Counted from the stretch's first letter, positions 1-12,156 are shown. The stretch: 64,000 nucleotides of DNA from Bathymodiolus brooksi (GCA_963680875.1 OY804577.1:103985906-104049905), one strand, 5' to 3'. Program-made: numbers and translations. Notes: a model not told the origin generated them from the letters alone.

Positions 1-232
1 TATTTCAGGTTCTAAACTATCAATTTTCTATATAGATTTTCACCTTAATCAATAAATCTTCACTTAAATAAAGTTATTTCACTTCCTTTTGAGAACTATT
101 TGTTCGCGAATTTTTGTCAGCAAAAAAAATCTGGTATTTTATTACGCCAAATAGTGAGGATTCCGTTGCATTAAAAAATGCATTTTTACGAGTTAAGATT
201 ATTTTTTAGGACATCGTGAATTGCAGGATAAA

Positions 233-380
233 TACAATATTGGTCTGTTGACGGTAAATATAGAATTTATTTGACTCGGCGCGAAACGGGGAGAAAGACT
301 CGCTAGAAGCTCGTCTTTCACCCCGTTTCTCAGCCTTGTCAAATAAATTCGATATTTACCGTCAACAGACCAATATTGTA
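233..380. repeat. Perfect-looking hairpin element, copy 1 (GC-rich loop)
   Basis: The left arm (about 233-300) reads acaatattggtctgttgacg and onward, and its reverse complement lies at about 305-380. The centre is GC-rich (cggcgcgaaacggggag). The flanks are gcaggataaatacaata on the left and tattgtatatatat on the right. The same flanks and GC-rich core occur around a hairpin at 53483-53634, and in a divergent form at 61707-61831, but with different arm sequence. It is non-coding; apparent reading frames through it come from the palindrome. It could be a MITE or the terminal hairpin of a larger element. Confidence 0.75.
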
Positions 381-769
381 TATATATAACTGAATAATGA
401 TCAATTATCAAGTGATAATTAAAGTACACTTGACTCAGGCGAGTTCGAAATCAGAATTGGTATATAGAAAATATTAGAATATTGATTAACTGACTGATGT
501 CTAACGTCAAATAAGAAGTATTTCACCTACACTCGCACACGGATGAGTTGCTTCCCTAGTAAACTCGAAGAAACGATTGTGTCTATTCGTAGTAGTTAAT
601 AAACTTTATTCAATGCTCAATTTTACCCCGAAGAGTTGAAGGTATATACAAGAAATATACCTTATGTTCTCCTTCACTATGTTCATCCGAACATAAATAC
701 TTTCTTGTCTTACAATACAGAGAAACAACAGACACATGAGAGACGTTTTTTATGGATTGAGTTTTATTG
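381..769. other. Stretch without recognisable gene
   Basis: AT-rich sequence with no protein similarity I can recognise. It lies just downstream, in the minus sense, of the gag-like fragment. It may be that fragment's flank or unrelated sequence. Confidence 0.5.
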
Positions 770-1027
770 TCAGTAACCATGCTGTTTGGAATTACCTTCG
801 AATCGAAATTTGGGTGTGGTCACTGCTGTAGGTTTTTCTGGCAAACCTATTTTAGCATCTATCTCTAAACACAGTTCTTGTTTCTGTTTTTGTAAAGCGT
901 TATCTAATTGCCTGGTAAACATAGCTAAAGCATCTGCAGGATAAAAGGCGTCAGGTGAAGTGTCTTGTCGAGAAGCGGGCGTGCCTTCGTTAGCCATTTC
1001 TTGAATATCTGAATCGTTGTCGCTCAT
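770..1027 (-). pseudogene. Gag-like N-terminal fragment (DIRS/Ngaro-type retroelement?)
   Basis: An 85-codon frame with an acidic, low-complexity N-terminus (MSDNDSDIQEM...), a short amphipathic helix (about residues 33-58), and then the string PKFRFEGNSKQ near the end. A basic 'K(F/W)RFEGN' string after an acidic leader is, to my recollection, typical of the first ORF of bivalve DIRS/Ngaro-like elements. The reading stops right after it, so at most a 5' fragment survives. The assignment is an inference from this motif and composition. A small host exon is the alternative. Confidence 0.4.
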
Positions 1028-1384
1028 GCTAATTAACCCGTCGAACTAGTTACTGGTTTTTCTCGACAACTAAAAAACGCGCCAAAATATATTTAAATAC
1101 ACCCTGAAATCGAATCACTTCTCAAGCAATTAATGCGCTATGCACTTCTTTACAACAAGAAATACATTTACTTCGACTCTGACAAAAGAATGCTGTTCGG
1201 TTGGATGTTTTTATGTCCACGTGTGAAAGAGAGTGATTGTTGTTTAACGCCAAATGATCTTTTTTCAGCTATATCATGGCGAGTATAAGTTAAATTCAAT
1301 GAGATAATGAGGATGATGTCCGCTTTGTACGAGACCAAAACGCTTTGTTGAATTTGTTTTAATTCTAGCTCATTGAAACAACAG

Positions 1385-1560
1385 TTCACGGGTACACATG
1401 TCGCTCCACTCCGGTACTCGGACACATTATCCTGATTTCGAAACACCAAGTCGTTGCTCTTTCTTCTTAATGTTGCGTAAAGATTTAGAGAGTCTTGACA
1501 CGACCGGGACTCGAACTCGCGATCTACCGCATTCAAGGTAGGGAGGACAAACGTAGTCGT
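1385..1560 (-). repeat. tRNA-derived SINE fragment (family shared with 62.8 kb)
   Basis: On the minus strand a Pol III B-box-like string, gagttcgagtccc, follows a tRNA-like stretch. The body downstream (gtgtccgagtaccggagtgg-type sequence) matches 62770-62975. Both copies have the tRNA head at the right. Long frames across this region are incidental. Confidence 0.55.
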
Positions 1561-3210
1561 CGATAGCGTTATTATTTTCTGTCGGAGTAGAAAAACCCGA
1601 ATTTTCACCTTTTTCATTTCATTAGAAAAACACCTAAAATTTATTATTTCGTGATAAAAAACATATCAGATAAAACTTGAAAACTAGATCTTCATTAATT
1701 TGGTAGTTATAAGCATTGAAAATATGATTGGGTACTACTACTGAACGTCCAAAGTGAAGTCGTTTCGAGAAAATCGGACGCCATCTTGATTTATGTGTCA
1801 ACGAACAGCCCATTTTCAAAAATAATCCCGGGAGCTATCCCTGGACCAATATTCTTCATGCATGGCTTAAAATTTGCAGAAAGTCTTCAATTTTACCAAT
1901 CCGACTGTTAAGAATTTTTTAAAAGTCAAAATCGTAACGTAAAATATAAAAGTTTACAAAACAGTGTTTTAAACTCGCTTACCGCTTTTCCGCAAAAAGT
2001 TAACAGTTAGATATCAATAATCTGGACCTTCCTCTAAAGATATGTCGCCAAGGTTTCAATGGATAAGCAGTAATAGCTCCCGGAAATCATTGGATGTTCG
2101 GTCCATATTTTCTTACTTTGCAATCAGAGTTGAGCGGGAAGAGTTATCGGACATTGTGTGGCGCATGACCGGGATGTATGTCTTCCGCCATCTTGGCCAG
2201 GACAATTTCAGAGTTGTACCAAAGAAAAATGGAATTTACCGACGTATTGTTCTACCAATTGATACAATAATTATCTAGCATTGATGTATTCAGACCACGG
2301 AGGTCAATCATGCACGGTAAGTAACAAAACTTCTTCTAAAATATAGTTTTATTCTCAAAAGAAATATCGTTTTCAACCGGATCAAATGGGGGTTAATTTT
2401 GAAAACAAAAGATGCACAAAAAACGCACAGAAACTTTACACGAACTGAATAAATATATATCTTTGCTTCGATAAATGAAAAAGAGATGGGATTTAATTCA
2501 CGATTTTATTATTTTACTCGAAAAATGGCGAAAACGGCAAGCATCAATATAAAGTTGTCAAATTCTCCCAATCTATAAATAACTTTATCCAAGCAGAGCT
2601 TTGGTGACGTAATCATGCCTGTTCGGAATTTATCGGGATTTATTAATACATCTATATATAAAGGAGTTGTTCCGGTATTCTTTGATATTTTTAGAAAAGG
2701 GGGCATCTTTTGTGAAATGTTCAAGATTTTTTATATTTTTTGGTTTTAAATGAAATTTGTCTACATGAAAACTTTTTATGCATTTCTCATTAAGTTCCTA
2801 GTGTATATTGTAGCAATACATAGGACAATTGTTTTTAAATAGTAACATGAATTTCCATGCAACATTTTTGAAACAATTTATTTAAATTGTTATAAAACAT
2901 AATTATTATGTTTCAGTGCTATTAGGGAAGCTTTATGAAATATATGCTTAATGCATACATTACAGTATGTGAATGTATTAACATTCTGGCTATATACAAT
3001 GTAATCAGTGGCAGTGCATGTGATATGCTAAGTTTAATTAATTACATTTTTTTCATTACACCATTACTGTGTGCAAACTTGTTTGGTATGACAGAACATT
3101 TATGATGCATGCAGCAAACATTTCTGGAATAATGCTATTTTTCATATAGAATCTATTTGCCACCTAGCATATATGCATAAAGATAATTTTTAGTCGAAGA
3201 GTGCATTGTA
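1561..3210. other. Gene-poor AT-rich stretch
   Basis: No coding sequence is recognisable. A 78-codon frame at 2042-2278 (+) has no features I can tie to a family. The rest is AT-rich intergenic sequence, with short palindromes near 1800-1830. Confidence 0.5.
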
Positions 3211-3211
3211 T

Positions 3212-3530
3212 TCCCAGTCTGCAGGGTGACGTCGAACCAACGTCGGTAAAAGGTCGTAATGGTCGGCTGTAGGTCGGCGTCGGCTTGACGACGTTGAACC
3301 AACGTAGGATTAGTGTAGGCAAAGCGACAGTCGAGTTTCCGTTCTTCAGCCGACGTTGGGCTAGATATGGCATAACGACGGTCGGGTTCTCGGTTCCTCG
3401 CCAACGTCGAGTTAGATTTGACAGACCAACGGTTGGGTTCTCGTCTTTTCACCAACGTTGGGTTAACTTTGACAAAACGACGGTCGGCATTAGGTTATTT
3501 GCCGACGCTTGGTTTGAATATTTGACGTAT
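3212..3530. repeat. ~50-bp satellite array (GACGTTGG/CCAACGTC type), left
   Basis: About six diverged units of 50-51 bp, each with a core like gccgacgttgggctagat or accaacgttgggttaac. The array starts with cccagtctgcagggtgacgt. A similar string in reverse complement ends the array at 6598-6866, so the two arrays face each other around the DUF4806-like gene. Confidence 0.8.
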
Positions 3531-3604
3531 GATTGTTTATATCTTAATTCTAGATTTAAAACCCGTATTTAAAACACACACACACAAAACAATGATTGTA
3601 AATG

Positions 3605-3761
3605 CACGGCCGTAGGCCGGGTCTGAATAAAGTGAGGCAAAAGGGGTTAATTTAGACAAATTTTGAAGAAAAAAAAGATTTTATTTGCTTTCAAAAGATT
3701 ACACTTGCCGTTTTAAAAGTGAGGCATTTGCCTCATTTGCCTCCATTGCGTTACGGCCATG
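3605..3761. mobile_element. 157-bp MITE with 5-bp TSD AAATG
   Basis: The termini are cacggccgta on the left and tacggccatg on the right, an inverted repeat with one mismatch. The element is flanked by AAATG at 3600-3604 and 3762-3766. Its interior is AT-rich and non-coding. A 5-bp TSD with CA...TG ends and a GGCCGTA or GGGCGTA core resembles the hAT5 copies elsewhere in the window, so a hAT5-like MITE is the best guess. Confidence 0.7.
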
Positions 3762-3766
3762 AAATG

Positions 3767-5388
3767 AAATCTAGTACGTGGGGATTTCATTTATCATCAT
3801 TAACAACATCGATACTGATTCCTGTGGTTTTCCCGCGCGACCAATTAAACCGCATACGCCATTTTCATTTTGAGACTCGCGGCTAGCAGAAACTCGTGTA
3901 AGTTATCTCTTAATTTTATTTATGCTTTAAGTCATACGTGTAACTGATTCATATGGAATTTTGTTAGCAACGATTTATTAAGACTACTTTTTTTTTAAAC
4001 AAAAGGCTGAGTTTTATATAACCAAAATGGCTTTTGATTTATTTAGCTTGTGGTGATCCAGCTATTTTAAATATAGGAGTGATGATAGATCCTGCAAGTA
4101 GTGACTGAAAAAAATGGGTTAATTATAGCCTAATTTTGTCAAAATTTAAGTAATATATTAAGAAAGGCGAAGTTAATTTGCAACACTTCCCCCTTCTGAA
4201 TAAAACTTTAAATAGAAGTTTAAATCGAGAGTTTTTATAAAACTTTTAGGGATATTTTGAATTTGATACGTTATTTTTCAAATTTGTTTATGAAATTGAA
4301 ATTATTCAGAGAGCGATTATGCAGTTACAATTGACTAAAATATAAATCTGGTGGGTCACATTCTTCAAAGTTTATTGCTATATAAATGTAACCGTCTCAA
4401 AGGTCAAACATGAAATGTAATGCTAGTTTGATTGCGTGTGTGTAATGATCAAGACAGTTTAGCTGATAGAATATATTGTTTAATACTAAGGGAAGAGGTC
4501 AGATACATAAAAGGTTGCCATAGCAACCATATTTATGAAGGAATCTCGGGGAATTAATGCAATTTAATATTTAAGAGGTCAATTGGATGGTGTCTAAGCA
4601 TTTATATTATAGTCAATGTGTATGTCGTGTATATATTTGTATGTGTAACTATGTAAATAAGACACAAACTATGACAGGTGTTTGTGAGCACCTGTGACAA
4701 CTATAAGACAAATGCAGTACTAAAGTGAAATAGTAGATGCGGTATTACATTACAACTTATTACTTTATCCCAAACCGAACAGATGTTGATCTTGCTTTAC
4801 ACGAAATCCCCAGATGTTGTGTATCAAATATAAAATATACTTGTGGGAATATTTTAAAGTGATTAATGATTACTCATGTAAACGTAATTCGTGGTAAACG
4901 GTTTAAAAGTATTGGCCATGTAGTGAGTCTGCACACATAATAGTTATGATATTTTAACTCAAATTTATTTTTATCCTCGTAGATGAATGTCTTATAATTT
5001 ATAATAAGCGACAAAATACAAATTATTCGTTTTGACCTGTCACTAGTAAGGTCAGTTGCATACAGAGAAAGCGACTTCAAATTATTTGCTTGCAAGGAAT
5101 AAATCGATGGTAATTTTCGTTCTCAAAAGGCGAAAAGTGATACGATAAGCTGCTTAATGTGAAATAGTTACCTTTATTTCATCATTGTAAAGCTATTTAC
5201 CAATTTCCAAAACATTTATTTTTTTTGGGTCAAAATCGTAGCTAATGCCTCTTTCAGTTTATTTGAACATGCAATGTCATTGAACATTTTTAGAAAACAA
5301 ATCAGAACAAATTTGTATCAATACTGCAACTGTATCTTTTTAAATCATTTTCTGATAATATCCTAGTAACAATTATGGTACTTTGTAG
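3767..5388 (+). other. Upstream region / candidate first intron of DUF4806-like gene
   Basis: A possible untranslated first exon ends near 3896 with the donor-like string ctcgtgtaagt. After it comes AT-rich sequence without recognised coding exons, up to the splice acceptor at 5387-5388. That this stretch is intron is an inference from the donor and acceptor only. Confidence 0.3.
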
Positions 5389-5964
5389 ATAAGCTATTTG
5401 GGTAGAATTGGTGGAGACAATGTAAGAGATTGTGGGAGACGGATTCTGAACGCCCTGATGACCACAGATGTTGCCATCACCCTGAACTGGAAAGGGGTTA
5501 AAAAATCATTCGAGGCACTAAGTGTATGCAGCATCGTAAAAGGTAAAAATAATTCCCTAACCAGTTTGTTACTTTTTGAATCTTTACACCTTTACAAAAC
5601 ATGCAAGGTCGACTTGATCAGCGTGGAGACAATAGCTAGATGTGTCAAAAATCTAATAAAACCTGCGCTATTTAAAGAATGTTTTCGTCAATGGAAGCCT
5701 TGCTGATTTAAAAACTAAATCTGTTTGAATTTGCCTTCCAAGAGCAGTGTTCAAAGTTAAAAATCCCTAACCTCTTTTTTTTAAATCATGTTTCATTTCA
5801 TTTTACATTAATTTATCGAGTTTAACCATCGCTAGTTTAACAGATACATTTGATATCTTTTCTAAATCCTATTTTCTTATTTTACAGCTGCAGTACGAAA
5901 GAACAACACGACTAAAAACGAAACGGATGACAGAATTGAAGGTGTAATAAAAAAAACTGGCTGA
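5389..5964 (+). CDS. DUF4806-like protein, last two exons
   Basis: Exon 5389-5542 follows the acceptor ctttgtag. It encodes a domain start of the form I-S-Y-L-G-R-I-G-G-D-N-V-R-D, then LNWKGVKKSFEAL, and ends at the donor G|gtaaaa. The next exon, 5888-5964, follows tttttacag. The split codon (G|CT) joins in phase and gives KAAVRKN..., ending at TGA 5962-5964. An aataaa signal lies about 30 bp downstream. The 'IGG.nvrd..rri...NWKG...F..L.v...v..avrkn' pattern is the DUF4806 domain. The function of DUF4806 is not known to me, but such proteins are numerous in invertebrates. The upstream coding exons are not identified, so the gene is partial. It sits between two inverted satellite arrays that could be the ends of a mobile element. 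Confidence 0.6.
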
Positions 5965-6071
5965 AACGGCGGCCGGAAGGCAAGAACATGTAAATAAAAA
6001 TGCATAACTGTGCTTTCTTCTCTTTTAATGGCACATTAATTATAAAGGGTTTCCGAATTGATATTAACAAT

Positions 6072-6329
6072 TTATGATTTGATTTGATTTTTGGTGTTTT
6101 AACGCCACTTTCAACAATATTTCAGCTAGTGGTGGAGGAAGCCGGAGTACCCAGAGAGAACCACCGACCATGGGCAAGCAACTGGTAAACTTTATCACTT
6201 GCGGCTGCGAGTCGAGTGCACCCTTTTTGTAATTTACAAAGCCGGGCGCGAACCTACTCCGTATTGGTGATAGGCTTGTATGAATTGTTAGATCCAACGA
6301 CCTAACTCATTGAGCCACCCGGGCCCCCT
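6072..6329 (-). repeat. tRNA-derived mollusc SINE, full-length-like copy
   Basis: On the minus strand, the head reads ggtggctcaatgagttagg (A-box-like) and then ggttcgcgccc (B-box-like). The central domain has ggtggttctc and the conserved gctgaaatattg-type segment, followed by ttaaaacaccaaaaatc and an ATCAAATC-repeat tail near 6075-6090. The same central domain recurs at 8961-9167, 19690-19835 and 47655-47800. Confidence 0.8.
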
Positions 6330-6597
6330 AGTAATAATTTAACGTTTATAAATGAGTAAAAGGAGTATTAACCTCCTAAAAAGATTAAGTAAGACAAACG
6401 ACATCAAAATTGTTCTAATTTTTGGAGTAAAGTGACGGCAGTGTACCGTTATTCAATAAGTATTGAACAAGCTAAGTACTACACGAATCAGAAAGGCATA
6501 CAAGACTAATACACCCTAACGTTTGTGTGTACACTAAATGTTACAAATAAGGTGATGGTTTGCTTTGTGGTTATACAAGAAAGATGTTGGATTATAC

Positions 6598-6866
6598 TGA
6601 TTTGACGTCGGCCCAACGATCAAACATACCGTCGGGGCAGACGTGTTGCCGACCAATGCACAGTATTTGAACGTTGGATATTGGTCGGGAAACCATTGGA
6701 AATAAGACATTGCAACGTCGGGCCAACGTCGAGCCAATTAGTCGCGCCAACGTCGACCCGATGAGCAAAATAAATAACGACGGGCCAACGTTGGCATTCG
6801 ACGTCAAAGCAACGTCAGAGACGACCGTTAACCGACGTTGGACCAACGTCACTTTGCGGACTGGGT
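6598..6866. repeat. GACGTTGG/CCAACGTC satellite array, right
   Basis: Repeats of cgtcgggccaacgtcgagcc and related strings. The array ends with gtcactttgcggactggg, the reverse complement of a close variant of the start of the 3212 array. Confidence 0.8.
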
Positions 6867-8960
6867 TAAAGCTTTTTTCATTTGTACATGTATGATAAAC
6901 TATTTCTGGAAAAGATCAATTATTTTTAGCTCTTTATTTTTATTCTGTATAACATATTTTAAATGTTTATTTTTATTTTACAGGTGTGATCGTGGCATCT
7001 CAGTAGATCATTAAGAGTTTTAAATCATTAAAATGACACTTCTGAAAGTTGATGCTGTTGATTATGATTCAGTTAATCAAATATGCATAGGATATGCATA
7101 GGATCACAAAACACACAATTTAAAGAAATCACAAAGATTTCATTTGGAATAAGTTGGTCATGAACTGGGTGGGACACAGCACTATTTGTAGTCGTCAAAT
7201 GTAAAATTATAGTATATAAAGGAAAAGAGAGTGACATTGAGGACTGTTATGAATTAAGATTATAAATAATAGTAGAAGATAACAGTTTATTGATTTGTGA
7301 CAATAAAAATGATAACTTTGAAAATTTGGGACTTTCTAATCGCATGAACTGTTCGCTTAAATCAGCTAAAATTGTCAAATTTGAGGTTTTTCCCAGACAA
7401 AAAAATGAAAATCATGTATAAAATGTGCTAATTAAATGTTTAAAAGATAAAATAACTTCAAGGCTGGCTTATAAATTGTACAGAGAACATATCTGATAAT
7501 CCAAATAAGATTTTTCATGGAATATGGGGCCATAATTGAAATATTATTTTTACTAAATTTCCAGGTAGAGTGCTAATGAACCAGGACATAGTTCATACCA
7601 GTGTCAGAATTGGGGTTGCTGATAGTTTTCTCCTTGTAGTATACAGTTATAGGATCAAAATAATACCAAACACTTGAACATTTAATATTATAATATTCGA
7701 CAATTATTGAAATTGTATCAATTTCGGGAATTATCTGAAATTTTTATTGAACAAAGAAAATTGACCTTTTCAATGGAAAAAATGGCAGTTTTTACACAAA
7801 CTGTAATAATAACTTCATTGATGTATGGATATTGAGGTTGTTTACCATAAAAATATCAATTTGAACATACAAAATATAATTAATTCCCTGAAATAACTTA
7901 TTTTTACACTTTACAGAGCTCAAAATATTAATCTGCGGAGTTTATAATTCTGGCGCTACAGACTGAGAATTTGTTTTGCTGATAAATATAGGTGTTCCCT
8001 GTTAGAGGGTTCTTTTCCCTACCAAAATCAGTATTCAGAAAAATTCTAGTACTTTTTTCAGATTTTTTATGACCAAAAACTTGATTTTTCGAATAAAATT
8101 TGACGTTAAAATTATGGAGGCCTGCGCAAAGGAAATAATATTAAAAAAATATATATATTAATTGAATAAATGATATTCTTGATATTTTTACCTAGAGACT
8201 GGGCACTTTGTGGACAGTGCTGCAAGTTTCAGCCTTGCAAGTTAAAGGTTTTTGAAGATATTTGACCACAAACCTGGTAGTTTGAACAAGCAGACGGCTG
8301 ACACATAAATTAAAAAAACTAAGTCCAAAGGTAATATTCAATGTTTTAAATTCTGTGACATTTTTTTCATATAACACCTACAGGTGTGTATAATACCTCT
8401 TTTTGAAGCATAAGGAGGATACGTTACTATAGAAGAAAGCATGATAACCTATTAGGTAGTGAAAATAATATATTTTGGTCCAAAAATGTCTTTTTTTTTT
8501 TTACATTTTTCCAAAAAACAGAAAATCGACCACTTTTGGCTCACCGAAAAGGCCATAACTTTTGAACAGCTCAACCGATTTTAATAATTTTTGTGCCAAA
8601 ATTTCCCATTTTGTATGTACTGTCATATTAATCTATAATTGGATGATTTATTAGCATTTCAATTTTTGGCTTGACCACCCTATTCAAGGCGAACACCCTA
8701 ACAATTACACTACTGATACAGTTCGTGTGCAAGGTGGGGTCTGACAATACTAATAAAATAACAACAAAGGTAACAAGATTTGAGAAACATTGCTATACCT
8801 TAGAAATTGTCTTGAGAGATTGATTTTCTGTATTGAATGGTAAGCTCAGAACAGAGAATAGAAATGTATGAACAATTGGATTAACATTTATTTTAGATGG
8901 ACAAGTAAAAATGTGTAGCACATAGACAAAAGAAAATTATTTTGCCAATTACGGTTTAAG
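6867..8960. other. Long AT-rich intergenic stretch
   Basis: No gene or repeat structure that I can name. Frames longer than 60 codons here (such as 8192-8377, minus) lack family features. A poly-T run lies at about 8490. Confidence 0.5.
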
Positions 8961-9167
8961 GGTTATGATGTTTAACGCCACTTTCAACACTATTTCAGTT
9001 ATATCTTAGCGTCAGTTTTATTGGAGGAGGAAACAGGAGTACCCGGAGAAAACCAACGACCTGCCGATAAATCGAGATTCGAATGCACAACGTTAGTGGT
9101 AATAGGCACTGATTGCATATTTAGTTGTAAATCCAACTACCATATGACCAAGACCACGACGGCCCCT
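8961..9167 (-). repeat. tRNA-derived mollusc SINE, diverged copy
   Basis: It shares the block tttaacgccactttcaacac and ggagtacccggagaaaacca with the copy at 6072. The tRNA head at the right end is decayed (ggtcatatggtagttgg). Confidence 0.7.
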
Positions 9168-9408
9168 ATTTTATCAATTGAAACATGATGGGCATCTATG
9201 TTGAACTACTATGAACTATGCGCTTTCAGAATAGAATATATCATGAAACAAATTTACATAATTTTACTGAATAAGTTTAAAATTTAGTGACACGTAAATA
9301 ATTATTGAAAGGAAACAACATCTACAATATATCATATGAAGATATTTTGCAATATTGTATTGATTGTATTTAAATGCTGTTCCGACCTGACCTTTTATTT
9401 TAATATTT

Positions 9409-10453
9409 CAGGCGCGTAGCTCCCTATACGCCAACACGCAGTTGCGTGCACATCGGCGTGCTGAAGAAAAAAAAATAAAGAGCAAAAAAAATAAAATAAA
9501 TAAGGAATAATAATTTTTTTTTAAAAAGTGGAAAACAAAGTCTCGTGGCTTTTTGTGAAAATTCAATTACAAAAGAATGTAAAATTGTCATTGAGTTGTT
9601 ACGAGCTGAACGATTCGATGAATCAGTTTGGGATGAATTGTATCAATCGGCATTAGATTTATCAGAACCTTTCGATATCGTTGAAAATATGCCGAGGCGA
9701 TGTGGAAGACAAACTACCAGAGCCAATCACCCTGCAAACACGCCAAAACAGTATTGGAAAGTTTCTTTGTGCTATGCGTTTATAGACCACATGATAATGG
9801 AATTGGAGTCGCGTCTGATAAAATCAGAAAATCGGTTTTATGCACAGTATCTGCTTCCTCGTGTTATAGGAAATATTACGAACGAACAAATCGCGACATT
9901 GTATGAGACATACCAGACTGACCTGACATGTAATTTAGACGAATTCAAGAGGGGGGTCGCTCGATGGCGAACACGCTGGAGTATAACACCTCGCGATCAG
10001 ATGCCAATTTCACTTTGTGAGACACTTGGTGCAGTAAACCCGGTGCTATATCCTTCTATAGATACCATCTTGTGTATCATGTTGACAATGCCGGTAACAA
10101 GTGCTACCGCAGAGCGATCGTTCAGGGTACTACGTCGGTTGAAGACATATGTACGATCAACAATGAATAACGATAGGTTGTCATCGCTAGCATTAATGCA
10201 TATCCATCGCGATTTCAGTGTGGATTTAGACAAAGTTATGGAGAAGTGCGTGTCTGCTAAGACACGAAGAACAGATTTTGGGCAATTCTAAGTAAATTCT
10301 GTCTAACAAATCATGAAATCAATGTGTTGCTTATGTATTCAATTTACCCATGAAAACACCTCAGAACGCACCATTTTGCATCTAGTAAAAAAAAAAGACC
10401 CCCTCTCCAAGGTATGGTTGCTTGCACTGCAAAAAAGGCTAGCTACGCCCCTG
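9409..10453 (+). mobile_element. hAT5-like non-autonomous transposon, copy 1
   Basis: The termini are CAGGCGCGTAGCT at 9409 and GGCTAGCTACGCCCCTG ending at 10453, which are inverted repeats. The 5-bp TSD TATTT occurs at 9404-9408 and 10454-10458. The element carries only the C-terminal part of a hAT transposase (9545-10291). hAT elements with 5-bp TSDs are the hAT5 group. The copy is internally deleted and could move only with a transposase supplied in trans. Confidence 0.85.
9545..10291 (+). pseudogene. hAT transposase, C-terminal part with dimerisation domain
   Basis: A frame of about 248 codons without an early ATG. It matches the C-terminal half of ZMYM1-like/hAT transposases. The string RRCGRQTTRANHPANTPKQYW is followed by a helical region and 'NPVLYPSIDTILCIMLTMPV'. 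The hAT dimerisation signature then follows: TSATAERSFRVLRRLKTYVR at about residues 195-214, and LSSLALMHIHRD near 226-237. The catalytic N-terminal RNase-H portion is missing. The frame is open to its natural end (FGQF*), so the fragment is young or recently mobile. It lies inside the element with matching TIRs. Confidence 0.85.
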
Positions 10454-10881
10454 TATTTTTAGACGACCTTTAACTATTATACTAAATTGTACAACTTGAC
10501 TTCCTCATCAACATGTATTCTTGACAAACAAATTACACATTGTACAAGTACCCTCAGTAGTACAGATAGTTAGAAACAAACAAAAAATAAAAAAAAATCT
10601 AATAGAAAAATCGTAGAAACAGCGAGAAATTTATGCAGCTAACACACGGGTACATATAACCACTCACTTTCCGCTATTGATACAGAGTACACAGACACAT
10701 CAATAAAAGGTGGCGGTGTTAAATAAGATAACACCCGTTTTAGATGTGATAAACCAAACGTTTGAACGAAATTACATATAGATTCTCCTTCAGTTGCCCG
10801 TGGGTTACGATATTTCTTCACTCAAGAGAGCTAAATTAAAATTTTTAAATTCAACTGTCTCGAGTGGAGAAATATCGTAAC
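10454..10881. repeat. Left arm of an older inverted repeat
   Basis: The string gggttacgatatttcttcactc near 10802 is repeated inverted as gagtggagaaatatcgtaac at 10862-10881. It resumes beyond the hAT copy as cccacatggg at 12157. The second hAT5 copy therefore landed in the right arm of a pre-existing palindrome. Confidence 0.6.
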
Positions 10882-12151
10882 CAGAGGCGTAGCTGCATAT
10901 ACGCTGTCACGCCATGGCGTGCACATCGACAGGTTAAAAAAACCCAATAAAAACCAACAAATGTATTGTTAATTTTAACAGTATAATTAATATATCACTA
11001 ATAAGACGTACTAGTTACTTTTGTATGGCAATTATGTGATGGACAAGTCGAGCGGACGCATTGTATACCTTTAAGACGTCGATATCCAGTTGTGATCCAT
11101 GCGTTAGAACGCTTACAAAACCAAGGCGATGACAAAGTTTCTTGCATCCATCATGCGGTTTGTTTATCATAGCTTTGGTAGTAGCGTAACATATTTTACA
11201 TAGCACTGTTTATCTGTCAACATTCCTCCAAGATAACGAATGCGACCTTCTTGAAGCAATCAAAGAATCCAAGACCGTGATTGAAATGCTAAGAGCTGAA
11301 CGACAGGACGAATCGGTTTAATTCTGCACTTAGCTTAGCCAAATCTTTTGATATACGTGGTGTATCTGATAGTATGCCCAGGCGATGTGGTAGACAGACT
11401 ACCAGAGTCAATCATCCCGCGGAAACGCCAAAACAGTATTGGCGAATTTCTTTGTACTATCCATTTTTGGACAATTTGATTACCAACTTGAATCACGTCT
11501 CCTTAAATCAGAAAACCGCTTCCATGCACAGCATCTACTGCCCCGTGCTGTAGACAAATTAACTGATGATCATGTTGCTACAATATACGAGGCATATCAG
11601 GCTGACATTTATTTGTCATTAGAGGATTTCAGGAGAGAAGTAGCCAAATGGCGAACCCATTGGGTCATTACTAAACGTAATGATTTGCCAACAACACTTT
11701 GTACCACACTTGATTCTGTAAATCCAGTTCTCTATCCTTCTAAAGATACAATATTGATAAAACTATGTGTTTTGTTAACTATGCCAGTAGCAAGCGCTAC
11801 TGCTGAAATGCCATTTAGTGTAAACTTATGTTAGGTCGATCATGAAGAATGACAGGCTATCTTCCCTTGGATTGACGCATATATTAAGCGAGATTTTGAA
11901 GTGGACTTGTACAAAGCAATGGAGGTGTTCGTATCTGCTAAGACACGAAGGGCAGTTTTTGGACAATTTTAAGAAATTCTTGTCTATCATAGTCATTAAA
12001 ATAGGGGGGGGGGCTTGATTCTATGTTATATGAAACCCTGAAATGGCCCCAGATCGCACCATTTTGCATCTCGTCAAAAAAAAAATCCCAAACCCCCTCC
12101 CCCTCTCAAGAATTATGGCGTGCACACTATTAAGCCTCAGCTACTCCCCTG
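10882..12151 (+). mobile_element. hAT5-like non-autonomous transposon, copy 2 (degraded)
   Basis: The termini are CAGAGGCGTAGCTGC at 10882 and CAGCTACTCCCCTG ending at 12151. The 5-bp TSD GTAAC lies at 10877-10881 and 12152-12156. The internal transposase fragment (about 11235-11971) parallels copy 1 (same RRCGRQTTRVNHPAETPKQYW region and VLYPSKDTI) but has frameshifts near 11320, 11430 and 11830. The two copies are close relatives of different ages. Confidence 0.85.
11235..11971 (+). pseudogene. hAT transposase C-terminal fragment, frameshifted
   Basis: Its longest intact piece, 11439-11834, reads ESRLLKSENRFHAQHLLPRA through SATAEMPFSVN. The hAT motif ATAERSF has decayed to ATAEMPF, and the frame is then lost. 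The homologous end 'SAKTRRAVFGQF*' is readable at about 11936-11971. It encodes no functional product. Confidence 0.8.
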
Positions 12152-12156
12152 GTAAC

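Noticed and set aside
199..429. 76-codon minus-strand frame at the window start
   Set aside because: It runs through a near-perfect palindrome, so it is a by-product of the hairpin.
1168..1617. 149-codon minus-strand frame
   Set aside because: It overlaps a tRNA-derived SINE and has no protein family features.
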